Assembly (NCBI RefSeq): GCF_013408535.1
Contig: NZ_JACBZA010000001.1
Coordinates: 2,254,850 to 2,318,849 of the forward strand
Source: Actinopolymorpha cephalotaxi
GTDB taxonomy: Bacteria; Actinomycetota; Actinomycetes; Propionibacteriales; Actinopolymorphaceae
Length of the DNA: 64,000 nt
Direction: 5' to 3'
The notes under the pieces are model-generated. The model ran no database searches. It had not been told where the DNA came from and saw only the letters and a list, made by a program, of their open reading frames with translations. Below, one piece after another: positions 16,259-25,649 of this stretch. The stretch's first letter is position 1; the number at the start of each line of letters is the position of its first letter. A program made the position numbers and the translations under genes.

Positions 16259-17368
16259 ATGTCGGGCCCGAACACCAACTACGACCCGGTCGAGGTCACG
16301 CCGCTGCACGCCGACGAGGTGGAGCGGATGCGAGCCGAGGCGGTGGCCGCGATCGAGGCCGCCGCCGACCTGGACGCCCTGCGCGCCGCTCGGCTCGCGC
16401 ACGCCGGCGATCGCAGCCCGCTCGCCCTGGCCAACCGGGAGATCGGCGCCCTGCCGCCGCAGGCCCGTAAGGACGCCGGCATGCGGGTCGGCACCGCCCG
16501 GCGCGCTGTCAACGAGGCGTTGTCAGGCCGGCAGGCCGAGCTCGAGGAGGAGCGCGAGGCGCGCATCCTGGTCGAGGAGGCCGTCGACGTCACCGTTCCC
16601 TGGGACGTCGAGCCGCGCGGCGCCCGGCACCCACTGACCACCACCCAGGAGTTCGTCGCCGACGTGTTCGTGGCGATGGGCTGGGAGGTCGTCGAGGGAC
16701 CCGAGCTCGAGGCGGAGTGGCTCAACTTCGACGCTCTGAACATCCCGCCGGACCACCCGGCGCGGACCACGATGGACACGTTCTTCGTCGACCCGCCCGA
16801 GGGCGGACTGGTGTTGCGTACGCACACCTCGCCGGCGCAGGCCCGGACCATGCTCACCCGCAAGCCGCCGATCTACGTCGTGGCGCCGGGCCGGGTCTAC
16901 CGCACCGACGAGCTGGACGCCACGCACACCCCGGTCTTCCACCAGGTCGAGGGCCTGGTCGTCGACGAGGGCATCACGATGGCGCACCTGAAGGGCACGC
17001 TGGACCACTTCGCCGAGGCGATGTTCGGGCCGGGCCTTTCCACCCGGCTGCGCCCCTACTACTTCCCGTTCACCGAGCCGAGTGCCGAGCTCGACCTGCA
17101 GTGCTTCGTGTGCCGGGGCGAGTCGGTCGGCAACCCCGACCGGCCCTGCCGCACATGCTCCAGCGAGGGCTGGATCGAGTGGGGCGGCTGCGGCATCGTC
17201 AACCCGCGGGTGCTCACCGCCTGCGGCGTGGACGCCGAGCGCTACTCCGGTTTCGCGTTCGGCATGGGCATCGAGCGGACGATGATGTTCCGCAACGGCA
17301 TCGAGGACATGCGCGACATGGTGGAGGGTGACGTGCGGTTCACCCGTCCGTTCGGAGGGGAGATCTGA
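16259..17368 (+). CDS. pheS: Phenylalanyl-tRNA synthetase alpha subunit
   Basis: A 369-residue class II synthetase subunit that forms an alpha2beta2 enzyme with PheT. An N-terminal coiled-coil region (about 10-110) leads to the catalytic domain with [14 protein letters not shown], motif 2 ([19 protein letters not shown]), a Phe-pocket/[10 protein letters not shown] segment, and motif 3 ([15 protein letters not shown]). ATG at 16259 is chosen because of the purine-rich stretch GAGGGGAACTCCGCGGAAG before it. An in-frame ATG at 16238 would add seven residues. A CxxC pair (CFVCRGES / CRTCSSEG) in the catalytic domain could bind zinc, as in many actinobacterial PheS proteins. Confidence 0.96.
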   Translation: MSGPNTNYDPVEVTPLHADEVERMRAEAVAAIEAAADLDALRAARLAHAGDRSPLALANREIGALPPQARKDAGMRVGTARRAVNEALSGRQAELEEEREARILVEEAVDVTVPWDVEPRGARHPLTTTQEFVADVFVAMGWEVVEGPELEAEWLNFDALNIPPDHPARTTMDTFFVDPPEGGLVLRTHTSPAQARTMLTRKPPIYVVAPGRVYRTDELDATHTPVFHQVEGLVVDEGITMAHLKGTLDHFAEAMFGPGLSTRLRPYYFPFTEPSAELDLQCFVCRGESVGNPDRPCRTCSSEGWIEWGGCGIVNPRVLTACGVDAERYSGFAFGMGIERTMMFRNGIEDMRDMVEGDVRFTRPFGGEI

Positions 17369-19848
17369 TGCGGGTCCCGATGTCGTGGCTGCGCGAGCAC
17401 GTCGACCTGCCCGCCGGCGTGACCGCCCGCGAGGTCGGCGACGCGCTGATCCGGGCGGGCCTTGAGGTCGAGGCCGTCGAGCCGGTCGGTGGCGATGTCA
17501 AGGGCCCGTTGACGGTGGGACGGGTGCTGGAGTTCGCCGAGGAGCCGCAGAAGAACGGCAAGACGATCCGCTGGTGCCAGGTCGACGTCGGCGGGGCCGA
17601 GCCGCGCGGCATCGTCTGCGGGGCGGGCAACTTCGCCGCCGGCGACCTGGTGGTGGTGGCGCTCCCGGGCACCACGCTGCCGGGCGACTTCACCATCACC
17701 GCACGGAAGACGTACGGCCACGTCTCCGACGGGATGATCTGCTCGGCCAGCGAGCTCGGGGTCGGCGACGACCACGACGGCATCATGGTGCTCGACCCGG
17801 CCGACGGCGCACCTGGTGACGACGCCGCGCCGATCCTGCACCTGCGCGACGACGTGCTCGACATCGCCGTCACCCCCGACCGCGGCTACACCATGTCGAT
17901 CCGCGGCGTGGCCCGCGAGGCGGCGACCGCGTTCGGGGTGTCCTTCTCCGACCCGGTGCGCGCCGACCTGGACGTCCGCGCCACCGGCGACGGCTACCCG
18001 GTGCGCGTCGAGGACCCCGCCGGCTGCTCGGTGTTCGCCGCGGTGACCGTCCGCGGCTTCGACGCCGCGGCGCCCAGCCCACGTTGGCTGACCCGGCGGG
18101 TACAGCTCGCCGGCATGCGGCCGATCTCCGCGGCCGTCGACGTCACCAACTACGTCATGCTCGAACTCGGCCAGCCGATCCACGGCTACGACCGCTCCCG
18201 GCTGGCCGGGCCGATCGTGGTCCGCCGGGCCGAGCCGGGGGAGAAGCTGCAGACGCTGGACGGCGCGACCCGCGAGCTCGACCCCGAGGACCTCCTCATC
18301 ACCGACGACTCCGGGCCGATCGGCCTGGCCGGGGTGATGGGCGGCGCGACCACCGAACTGTCCGGGGAGACCCGCGACGTGGTGATCGAGGCCGCGCACT
18401 TCGACGCGGTCGCGGTGGCGCGCACGTCCCGGCGGCACCGGCTGTCCAGCGAGGCCTCCAAGCGCTTCGAGCGGGGAGTCGCGCCGGGAATGCAGGCGTA
18501 CGCCGCACAGCGGGTGGCCGAGCTGCTAGTCGCCGTCGGCGGCGGGCAGGTCGAACACGACGCGACCCTGCTGGGCGCGCCGCCCGCCCCGCCGCGGGTC
18601 ACGCTCCCGGCCGACCACCCCGCCCGGGTCGCGGGCTACGACATCCCCGCCGACGTCACCGTGCGCAGGCTGCGCGAGGTGGGCTGCGAGGTCGAGGTGA
18701 CGGCCGCCGACCAGCTCGTGGTGACCCCGCCGTCGTGGCGGCCGGACCTCACCGACCCGAACGACTTCGCCGAGGAGGTCGTCCGGCTCGAGGGGTACGA
18801 CGCGGTGCCGAGCGTGCTCCCGGTCGCGCCACCCGGGCTGGGGCTGACCGCCGACCAGCGGCTGCGGCGCGCCATCGGCCGGCTGCTCGCCGGCGCGGGA
18901 TACCTCGAGGTGCTCGCCTACCCGTTCACCGGGGAGGCCGACTTCGACCGGCTGCGGCTGCCCGCCGACGACGCGCGGCGCCGGGCGCTGGCGCTGGCCA
19001 ACCCGCTGTCGGAGGAGGAGCCGCTGCTGCGCACGACGCTGCTCCCCGGCCTGCTGGCGATCGCCCGGCGCAACGTCGGCCGCGGCAGCACCGACCTGGC
19101 GCTGTTCGAGCTCGGTGCGGTGTTCCGCCCGCGCCCGGACACGCCCCCTGCTCCCCGGCTGCCGGTCGGCCACCGCCCGTCCGACGAACAGCTCGCCGCC
19201 CTGAACGCCGCGCTGCCCGACCAGCCCCGCCGGGTCGCGGTCGTGCTCACCGGCGACCGGGCACCGGCCGGCTGGTGGGGCCCGGCCCGCCCGGCCGGGT
19301 GGGCCGACGCGATCGAGGCCGCCCGTACGGTCGCCCTCGCCGCGGGGGTCGAACTGACCGTGCGCGCGGACGACCACGCACCCTGGCACCCCGGCCGCTG
19401 TGCCGCGCTGTACGCCGGCGACACGCTGGTCGGGCACGCGGGTGAGCTGCACCCGAAGGTCGCCGAGGCGTACGGCCTGCCGGCCCGGGCCGCCGCGATG
19501 GAGCTGGAGATCGACCGGCTGCCGGGGGAGCGGGCAACCGTCACCGCGCCGAGGATCTCCGCCTACCCGCCGGCCAAGGAGGACGTCGCCCTCGTGGTCG
19601 ACGCCGCCGTACCGGTCGCCGAGGTCGCCGCCGCACTGCGCGAGGGCGCGGGACCGTTGCTGGAGTCGGTCCGGCTGTTCGACGTCTACACCGGAGAGCA
19701 GATCGCGGCGGGTACGAAGTCGCTGGCGTTCGCGCTGCGGTTCCGGGCGCCGGACCGCACCCTGACCGACGCGGAGGTGGGTGCCGCCAAGCAGGGCGCC
19801 GTCGACGAGGCCGCCCGGCGTACCGGAGCGGTGCAGCGCGGCGCCTGA
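17368..19848 (+). CDS. pheT: Phenylalanyl-tRNA synthetase beta subunit
   Basis: An 826-residue subunit. The N-terminal tRNA-binding (EMAP/OB-like) domain is about 40-155, followed by the B3/B4 editing domain, the B5 domain near 400-475, the inactive synthetase-like core, and the FDX-ACB anticodon-binding domain at about 733-825 ([11 protein letters not shown]...[10 protein letters not shown]). Its ATG shares one base with the TGA of pheS (TGATG), so translation is coupled. Length and order are standard. Confidence 0.96.
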   Translation: MRVPMSWLREHVDLPAGVTAREVGDALIRAGLEVEAVEPVGGDVKGPLTVGRVLEFAEEPQKNGKTIRWCQVDVGGAEPRGIVCGAGNFAAGDLVVVALPGTTLPGDFTITARKTYGHVSDGMICSASELGVGDDHDGIMVLDPADGAPGDDAAPILHLRDDVLDIAVTPDRGYTMSIRGVAREAATAFGVSFSDPVRADLDVRATGDGYPVRVEDPAGCSVFAAVTVRGFDAAAPSPRWLTRRVQLAGMRPISAAVDVTNYVMLELGQPIHGYDRSRLAGPIVVRRAEPGEKLQTLDGATRELDPEDLLITDDSGPIGLAGVMGGATTELSGETRDVVIEAAHFDAVAVARTSRRHRLSSEASKRFERGVAPGMQAYAAQRVAELLVAVGGGQVEHDATLLGAPPAPPRVTLPADHPARVAGYDIPADVTVRRLREVGCEVEVTAADQLVVTPPSWRPDLTDPNDFAEEVVRLEGYDAVPSVLPVAPPGLGLTADQRLRRAIGRLLAGAGYLEVLAYPFTGEADFDRLRLPADDARRRALALANPLSEEEPLLRTTLLPGLLAIARRNVGRGSTDLALFELGAVFRPRPDTPPAPRLPVGHRPSDEQLAALNAALPDQPRRVAVVLTGDRAPAGWWGPARPAGWADAIEAARTVALAAGVELTVRADDHAPWHPGRCAALYAGDTLVGHAGELHPKVAEAYGLPARAAAMELEIDRLPGERATVTAPRISAYPPAKEDVALVVDAAVPVAEVAAALREGAGPLLESVRLFDVYTGEQIAAGTKSLAFALRFRAPDRTLTDAEVGAAKQGAVDEAARRTGAVQRGA

Positions 19849-19902
19849 GCAGGGACGGCCCGACCGACCGATCCACCCCGTACGTACGACGGAAGGGACC
19901 CC

Positions 19903-20754
19903 ATGCCCGAGAACGCCGGGAACGCAGAGCACGCCGGGAACGCCGGATCGGATAGCCGGGTCGCCCTGGTCACCGGCGCGAGCCGGGGGATCGGGCGGGA
20001 GGTCGTGCTGGCGCTCGCCCGGGCGGGGCTCTCCGTGGGCCTGACCGCGCGGTCGGCGAAGCCGCTGGAGGAACTCCGCGAGGAGTGCCTCGCCGCCGGC
20101 GCCCCGGCCGTCGCGGTGGCCGCCGCCGACGTCACCCGGCCGGCCCACGTCACCGCCGCGGTCGAGCGCATCAGTTCCGAGCTCGGTCCGGTCGACCTGC
20201 TGGTGAACAACGCCGGCCGGATCGAGTCCGACGAGGTACCGGTGTGGGAGTCCGACCCGGACGAGTGGTGGTCGGTGGTGGAGACCGACCTGCACGGGCC
20301 GTACCTCTTCTGTCGTGCCGTACTCCCCGCCATGGTCGAGGCCGGGCACGGCCGGGTCGTCAACGTCACCACCGGCGCGGCGGTCCGCGACAGCGCGATC
20401 TACTCCGCGTACGGCGTCGCCAAGACCGGCCTGCTCCGGCTCACCGGCTCGATCGTGGCCGCCGGCGCGGACGCCGGCATCACCGCGTTCGACCTCGCGC
20501 CCGGCGTCGTGGTGACCGACATGACCCGCTCCATGGCGATGCACGACGACCGGACCGAGTGGACGTCGGTCGAGGACTTCACCGACCTGGTGGTGGCGGC
20601 GGCGAAGGGACGGCTGGACCCGCTGTCCGGCCGCTACCTCCGTGCGGGCACCGACAAACTCGACGACCTGCTCGCGGCGGCCGGCGACCTCGCCCGGAGC
20701 GACGCGCGCACGCTGCGGCTGCGGCCCTACGGCGACGACGACCCGTTGGCCTGA
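19903..20754 (+). CDS. Short-chain dehydrogenase/reductase
   Basis: A 283-residue NAD(P)-dependent oxidoreductase. The cofactor motif TGASRGIG is at 24-31, NNAG at 102-105, and the catalytic Y170xxxK174 in SAYGVAK. The usual catalytic Ser before the Tyr is replaced by Thr (NVTTGAA, T156/T157). The first 17 residues carry a short repeat (ENAGNAEHAGNAG) encoded by repeated DNA. The substrate is unknown. It sits 54 nt after pheT and before the strong hairpin at 20794, so it may be co-transcribed with pheST. Confidence 0.85.
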   Translation: MPENAGNAEHAGNAGSDSRVALVTGASRGIGREVVLALARAGLSVGLTARSAKPLEELREECLAAGAPAVAVAAADVTRPAHVTAAVERISSELGPVDLLVNNAGRIESDEVPVWESDPDEWWSVVETDLHGPYLFCRAVLPAMVEAGHGRVVNVTTGAAVRDSAIYSAYGVAKTGLLRLTGSIVAAGADAGITAFDLAPGVVVTDMTRSMAMHDDRTEWTSVEDFTDLVVAAAKGRLDPLSGRYLRAGTDKLDDLLAAAGDLARSDARTLRLRPYGDDDPLA

Positions 20755-20793
20755 ACGCCGCCCGACCGAAAATCGGCCGACCAAAACACCGCC

Positions 20794-20833
20794 CCGCCTG
20801 GGCTGATGAGGAATTTCTCATCGACCCGGGCGG
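20794..20833 (+). terminator. Long hairpin after the SDR gene
   Basis: An almost perfect 17-pair inverted repeat (CCGCC-T-GGG-CT-GATGAG against CTCATC-GA-CCC-G-GGCGG) surrounds the loop GAATTT, with only one mismatch (C803/A824 of 20803/20824). There is no U tract. It stands 40 nt after the SDR stop and 108 nt before the next start. Termination is most likely; an operator role for the next gene cannot be excluded. Confidence 0.55.
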
Positions 20834-20941
20834 CCGGACGTGGCCGACTTGTGATCGCCACTAATGACCGGTAGTCGATCAAGAGCGCCGGTAGCTTTCT
20901 GAGAAGCACCTCATCCATGGGAGACCAGCGGGGGAGTTCTC

Positions 20942-22516
20942 ATGAAGGTCACCTCGATCGGGCATGCCGGTTTCTACGTCGAGACCGCTGCGGGCACAGT
21001 TCTGTGCGACCCGTGGGTCAATCCCGCGTACTTCGCGTCCTGGTTTCCGTTCCCCGACAACTCCGGGCTGGACTGGGCCGCGTTCCGCCACCCCGACTAC
21101 CTCTACATCTCCCACCTTCACCGGGACCACTTCGACCCCGGCCACCTGCGGGAGGGTGTCTCCCACGACACGACGGTGCTGCTGCCGGACTACCGCACCC
21201 CCGACCTCGAGGACACCCTGCGCGGGATCGGCTTCACCCGGTTCGTGACGATCCCGAGCGGGCAGCCGGTCGAGCTCGACAGCGGCCTGCGGGTGATGAT
21301 CGTGGCGCTCACCTCGCCCAGCGACGGGCCGATCGGCGACTCCGCGCTGGCGCTGGACGACGGGACCGCGCGCATCCTCAACCAGAACGACGCCAAGCCG
21401 GGCAACCTCGAACAGCTGCGGGCGTTCGGTCCGTACGACGTGCACTTCCTGCAGTTCTCCGGCGCCAACTGGTGGCCGATGGTCTACGACCTGTCCGACG
21501 CGGCGAAGGTCGCCTTCGGCACCAGCAAGCGCGCCAACGGGCTCGCCCGGGCCTACCGCTACGTCGATGAGGTGGACGCGAGGTACGTCGTGCCCTCCGC
21601 CGGCCCGGCGGCGTTCCTGGACGCCGAGCTGATGGCGTACAACGACCTCGACGACTCACCGGCCAACCCGTTCCCCGACCACTCCGCCTTCGTGGAGTAC
21701 ATGCACGAACAGGGGCGCGACAACGCGAAGCTGATGGTCCCGGGCAGCGTCATGACCATCGGCGACGGCAAGGTCGACGTCGTGCACCCGGGCGAGGACG
21801 CGTTCCGGCCCTACCACGAGAAGGCGAAGTACCTCCGCGCCTACGCCGAGCGCCGGCGAGCCCAGATCGAGGCGGAGAAGGCCTCCTGGCCGGCGACGGG
21901 GATCGACTTCCTGCCCGCGCTCAAGGAGTGGTTCGAGCCGCTGCTGGCGATGGCCGACCACATCTGCGCCGGAGTGGGCGCGATGCTGAAGCTGGAGATC
22001 GGTGACCACACCCAGCTCGTGGTCGACTTCGTCGAGCGGGAGGTACGCCCGTGGGCGGGCGAGCGCTGCCGGTACCGCTTCCGGTTCGCCCAGCCGATGG
22101 TCGAACGCCTGATCGCCGACCACGAGATCGACTGGGTGAACAGCCTGTTCCTCAGCATGCGGTTCAGCGCCGCCCGGGTCGGCCCGTACAACGAGTTCGT
22201 CTACACGTTCTTCAAGTGCCTCTCGCCCGAACGCATGGCCTACGCCGAGCAGTGGCACGCAACCCAGCAGGACGAGCTGGAGGAGATCCAGCTCGGCAGC
22301 TGGCTGGTCCAGCGCACCTGCCCGCACCGGCAGGCCGACCTCGGCTACTTCGGCGAGGTGGAGGGCGACACCCTGCGCTGCTCCATGCACGGGTACGAGT
22401 TCGACCTGACGTCGGGCAGGTGCCTGACCGCGAGCGACCGGCCGATCCGGGCCCGGCGGGCGGCGGAGGACGCCGAACCGCTGCACGACGAACGCCACGA
22501 GGTGCCGGAGGACTGA
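20942..22516 (+). CDS. MBL-fold metallohydrolase with C-terminal Rieske domain
   Basis: A 524-residue two-domain protein. Residues 1-300 form a UlaG-like metallo-beta-lactamase fold with the metal motif H58-x-H60-x-D62-H63 (SHLHRDHFDPGH) and a late PSAGPAAFLD segment. Near 340-450 is a segment that may be sterol-carrier-like (MLKLEIGDHTQLVVDF). At the C-terminus is a complete Rieske [2Fe-2S] site: C460-P-H462 and C480-S-M-H483, 17 residues apart. The same two modules in opposite order occur in CMP-N-acetylneuraminate hydroxylase, so a mono-oxygenase-like role is possible. No sialic-acid genes are nearby. ATG at 20942 has GGGGAG upstream. Function is unknown beyond fold. Confidence 0.8.
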   Translation: MKVTSIGHAGFYVETAAGTVLCDPWVNPAYFASWFPFPDNSGLDWAAFRHPDYLYISHLHRDHFDPGHLREGVSHDTTVLLPDYRTPDLEDTLRGIGFTRFVTIPSGQPVELDSGLRVMIVALTSPSDGPIGDSALALDDGTARILNQNDAKPGNLEQLRAFGPYDVHFLQFSGANWWPMVYDLSDAAKVAFGTSKRANGLARAYRYVDEVDARYVVPSAGPAAFLDAELMAYNDLDDSPANPFPDHSAFVEYMHEQGRDNAKLMVPGSVMTIGDGKVDVVHPGEDAFRPYHEKAKYLRAYAERRRAQIEAEKASWPATGIDFLPALKEWFEPLLAMADHICAGVGAMLKLEIGDHTQLVVDFVEREVRPWAGERCRYRFRFAQPMVERLIADHEIDWVNSLFLSMRFSAARVGPYNEFVYTFFKCLSPERMAYAEQWHATQQDELEEIQLGSWLVQRTCPHRQADLGYFGEVEGDTLRCSMHGYEFDLTSGRCLTASDRPIRARRAAEDAEPLHDERHEVPED

Positions 22517-22555
22517 CCGGCCCTACCCGCTCAGGATCCGCTCAGCCCGGCGGGC

Positions 22556-22561
22556 TACGGT
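22556..22561 (+). promoter_or_regulatory. -10 box of the M50-like gene (leaderless)
   Basis: TACGGT ends 6 nt before the ATG at 22568 and no ribosome binding site is present, so a leaderless transcript is likely. Confidence 0.45.
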
Positions 22562-22567
22562 CGCGCC

Positions 22568-23314
22568 ATGGCGGCAGCGGACGACCTCGGTCAGGTGTGG
22601 CAGGACGTGCTGGGCACCCAGCCCCGGCTGTCCGACACCGCGCTGCTGGCGTGCGCCGCGGTCGCCCTGGTGACGGTCTGGGTCCGCCGGGTGTGGCGGG
22701 TGACCCGCCAGGTGGTCACCATCGTGCACGAGGGCGGGCACGCCCTGGTCGCCCTGCTGGTCGGCCGCCGGCTGGCGGGGATCCGGCTGCACTCCGACAC
22801 CTCCGGGGTCACGGTGTCGCGGGGCCGCCCCACCGGCCTCGGGATGGTGGCCACCGCGGCCGCGGGATACGTCGCACCGTCGGTGCTCGGACTGACGTAC
22901 GCCGCCATGCTGGCCGGCGGCCGGATCACCGCGCTGCTGTGGCTCAGCGTCGGGTTGCTGGCCGTGATGCTGGTGGCGATCCGCAACGCCTACGGCGTGG
23001 TGGCGGTGCTGGTCACCGGGCTCGGGCTGTTCGTGGTGTCGTGGTACGCCCCCGCGCGAGTGCAGGCCCTGGTGGCCGGCGCGTTCACGTGGTTCCTGTT
23101 GCTGGCGGCGTTTCGCCCGCTGGCCGAACTCCAGCGCAAACGTGCCACCGGCCGGGCTCGCGACTCCGACGTCGACCAGCTGTCCCGGCTCACCCGGGTG
23201 CCGGCTCCGGTGTGGGTCGCGATGTTCGCGCTGGTGGCGGCCGGCGCCCTGGTCCTCTCCGTCACCTGGCTGCTCCCGGTGGCCTCCGTACGCGGCTGGA
23301 GCCTCGGCGGCTGA
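22568..23314 (+). CDS. M50-like integral membrane metalloprotease
   Basis: A 248-residue membrane protein with zinc motif H54-E-G-G-H58 inside the first hydrophobic region (TRQVVTIVHEGGHALVALLVGRR is split by the motif). Five or more further hydrophobic segments follow, and the protein ends in a membrane helix. The layout matches the small M50B-like (YUP1/DUF-type) family common in actinomycetes, thought to be intramembrane proteases, though no PDZ domain is present. The substrate is unknown. It is transcribed from its own leaderless promoter. Confidence 0.72.
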   Translation: MAAADDLGQVWQDVLGTQPRLSDTALLACAAVALVTVWVRRVWRVTRQVVTIVHEGGHALVALLVGRRLAGIRLHSDTSGVTVSRGRPTGLGMVATAAAGYVAPSVLGLTYAAMLAGGRITALLWLSVGLLAVMLVAIRNAYGVVAVLVTGLGLFVVSWYAPARVQALVAGAFTWFLLLAAFRPLAELQRKRATGRARDSDVDQLSRLTRVPAPVWVAMFALVAAGALVLSVTWLLPVASVRGWSLGG

Positions 23315-23429
23315 CCGGGCCGACGCCCGCACCCTTTCCCTCCACCGTCGGCTGACCGCGCGGTGGCGACCGTTGAGTGTGTGCACGTCCAGTTGTGGAC
23401 GTACGACGGTGGGCAAACGGACGTAACTG

Positions 23430-23458
23430 TTGTCTGGGTGCATTCCGTCCCTTATGTT
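23430..23458 (+). promoter_or_regulatory. Candidate promoter of the ABC importer operon
   Basis: TTGTCT (23430-23435) and TATGTT (23453-23458) are separated by 17 nt, the best sigma-70-like pair in the 321-nt gap 23315-23635. RNA would start near 23465, giving a leader of about 170 nt that contains the LacI-type site. I see no gene in this gap. Confidence 0.4.
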
Positions 23459-23574
23459 CGCCGGACCGGCCCCACCCACACCGCGAGGTTCGGTGAGTTC
23501 TTCGCGGTCACCGGGTGTGTGACCGGTGCGGTGCGCAGTCCGGACAGCACGAGTTTTCCGTAAAGGCACAGCCT

Positions 23575-23590
23575 GGGAGAGCGCTTACCC
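23575..23590 (+). promoter_or_regulatory. LacI-family operator-like site
   Basis: GGGAGAGCGCTTACCC has the central AGCGCT and flanking GGG/CCC symmetry of actinobacterial LacI-family sugar repressor sites. It lies 45 nt before the substrate-binding protein ATG and downstream of the candidate promoter, a roadblock position. No LacI gene is in the window. Confidence 0.45.
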
Positions 23591-23635
23591 GACCTGTCGT
23601 GGTGGCGTTCCGAGGCCCGATTCTGGAGGTGTGCG

Positions 23636-25603
23636 ATGACGCCATCCGACACCCCGCGTCCCAGTCGCAGAGACCTTCTGGTGTGGGGAGGCGGAGCGTT
23701 CGCCACCGCCTCGCTGTCCGGTTGTTCGTTCCTGTCCACGGATCCGAGCGGCAAGAAGGCCGCTGCCGGCGACGCGGCGCAGAAGGCGAAGGGCAAAGAG
23801 GCGCCCATGCTGGCGCAACTGGTCAAGGAGGGGAAGCTGCCCAAGGTCGGGCAGCGGTTGCCGAAGACGCCGCTGGTCGTTCAGCCGGCGGAGAAGGTGG
23901 GCATCTACGGCGGGACCTTCCGAGCCGTTCTGGTGAACGCCGCGGACACCTCCTGGCTCGGTCGCACGATGGGCTACGAGGCCCTGATGCGCTTCGACCC
24001 CACCGGCCGGAAGGTCATCCCGAACATCGCCGAGTCGGTCACCCCCAACGACAGCGGCGACGAGTTCACCATCAAGCTCCGCGAGGGCATGAAGTGGTCC
24101 GACGGCAAGCCGTTCACCGCCGACGACCTCGAGTTCGGCTTCAACGACTGGCTTCTCAACGCCGACCTCAGCCCGGTGGTGCCCGACTGGATCAGCAGCG
24201 TCGGCAAGCCGGCGAAGCTCACCAAGGTCAACGACGTGACGGTGAAGGTGACCTTCCCGCAGCCGAACGGCCTGTTCCTCTCCAAGCTGGCGTACAACAC
24301 CTTCTTCGCGCCCAAGCACTACCTCCAGAAGTTCCACAAGAAGTACAACCCCGACGCGGACAAGCTCGCCAAGCAGGCGAAGCTGACCGCCTGGACGGAC
24401 CTGTACGGCTCCAAGAACGACCACTGGGGAAACCCGGAACTGCCGACGCTGTGCGCGTGGGTCACCAAGAACCCTCTGGGCATCGGGAGCCGGGTGACGT
24501 TCGAGCGCAACCCGTACTACTTCAAGACCGACCCCGACGGCAGCCAGCTGCCCTACCTGGACCGGGCCAACTTCGACGTCACCTCCGACGTCCAGGTGAT
24601 CCTGCTCAAGGCCTCCGCCGGCGAGCTGGACATGACGACCCGGCACATCAACACCCTGCCGAACAAGCCGGTCCTGGCCCGCGGGCGCGAGAAGGGGCAG
24701 TACCACTTCATCACGCTGGAGAACACCGTGATGAACGACATCGTGATCTCGCTGAACCTCAACCACAAGGACCCGGTACTCCGGAAGATCTTCCAGGACA
24801 AGAACTTCCGCATCGGGCTCTCCCACGCGATGGACCGACCGGAGATGATCAAGTCGGTGTTCCAGCGCCAGGGCGTGCCGTGGCAGGCGGCGCCGGACGA
24901 GCGGTCGGAGTTCTACGACGAGGAGTTCGCCAAGCAGTTCACCGAGTACGACGTGGCGAAGGCGAACTCCTTCCTGGACAAGGCCGGCCTGACGAAGAAG
25001 GACTCGGCGGGATTCCGGTTGCGCCCGGACGGCAAGCGGCTGACCTTCCAGGTCGAGGTGGCGAGCCCTTCCCTCACACCGTCCTGGGTCGACGGCACCA
25101 CGCTGGTGGTGGAGTACTGGCAGAAGGTCGGCGTCGACGCCAAGCTGAAGAACGAGGACCGCACGCTCTTCTACGAGCGCAAGGATCCGACCGCCAACGA
25201 GCACGACGCCGGGGTCTGGATGGGTGACGGCGGCCTGCTGATCGAGAAGCTCGAACCCCGGTGGTACTTCCCGTTCAGCAGCGAGTCCATCTACGCCGAG
25301 CTGTGGCAGCAGTGGTTCAACACCTACGGCAAGCAGGGTGAGGAACCGCCGGCTGAGACGCGCAAACAGATGGAGCTGTACCGCAAGCTCGTCGACACCA
25401 TCGACGAGCAGGAGCAGAAGGCGATCTACAAGCAGATTCTGCAGATCGCCAAGGAGCAGTTCTACTGCATCGGCTGCGTCCGGATTCCCAACACCTACGG
25501 CATCGTGAAGAACAACTTCCACAACGTGCCGGCCAAGATGCCGGAGGCGTCCATCATGGCGACGCCCGCCCTGAGCAATCCCGAGCAGTGGTACAAGTCC
25601 TGA
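23636..25603 (+). CDS. ABC importer substrate-binding lipoprotein, family 5
   Basis: A 655-residue extracytoplasmic binding protein. The N-terminus has twin arginines (SRRDLLVWGGG, R11-R12) and a lipobox LSGC with Cys30, so it is likely exported by Tat and lipid-anchored. The body is a peptide/nickel-type (SBP family 5) domain with SVTPNDSGDEFTIKLREGMKWSDG split across the usual edge strands, and FTADDLEFGFN. Family members bind oligopeptides, but many actinobacterial long versions bind oligosaccharides. The LacI-type operator upstream favours a sugar ligand; this is inference. A GGAGGTG precedes the ATG. It heads a four-gene operon. Confidence 0.9.
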   Translation: MTPSDTPRPSRRDLLVWGGGAFATASLSGCSFLSTDPSGKKAAAGDAAQKAKGKEAPMLAQLVKEGKLPKVGQRLPKTPLVVQPAEKVGIYGGTFRAVLVNAADTSWLGRTMGYEALMRFDPTGRKVIPNIAESVTPNDSGDEFTIKLREGMKWSDGKPFTADDLEFGFNDWLLNADLSPVVPDWISSVGKPAKLTKVNDVTVKVTFPQPNGLFLSKLAYNTFFAPKHYLQKFHKKYNPDADKLAKQAKLTAWTDLYGSKNDHWGNPELPTLCAWVTKNPLGIGSRVTFERNPYYFKTDPDGSQLPYLDRANFDVTSDVQVILLKASAGELDMTTRHINTLPNKPVLARGREKGQYHFITLENTVMNDIVISLNLNHKDPVLRKIFQDKNFRIGLSHAMDRPEMIKSVFQRQGVPWQAAPDERSEFYDEEFAKQFTEYDVAKANSFLDKAGLTKKDSAGFRLRPDGKRLTFQVEVASPSLTPSWVDGTTLVVEYWQKVGVDAKLKNEDRTLFYERKDPTANEHDAGVWMGDGGLLIEKLEPRWYFPFSSESIYAELWQQWFNTYGKQGEEPPAETRKQMELYRKLVDTIDEQEQKAIYKQILQIAKEQFYCIGCVRIPNTYGIVKNNFHNVPAKMPEASIMATPALSNPEQWYKS

Positions 25604-25649
25604 CCCTGACGACTGCCCACATCAGCGCGGTGCGAGGAGGTAGCCGGAC

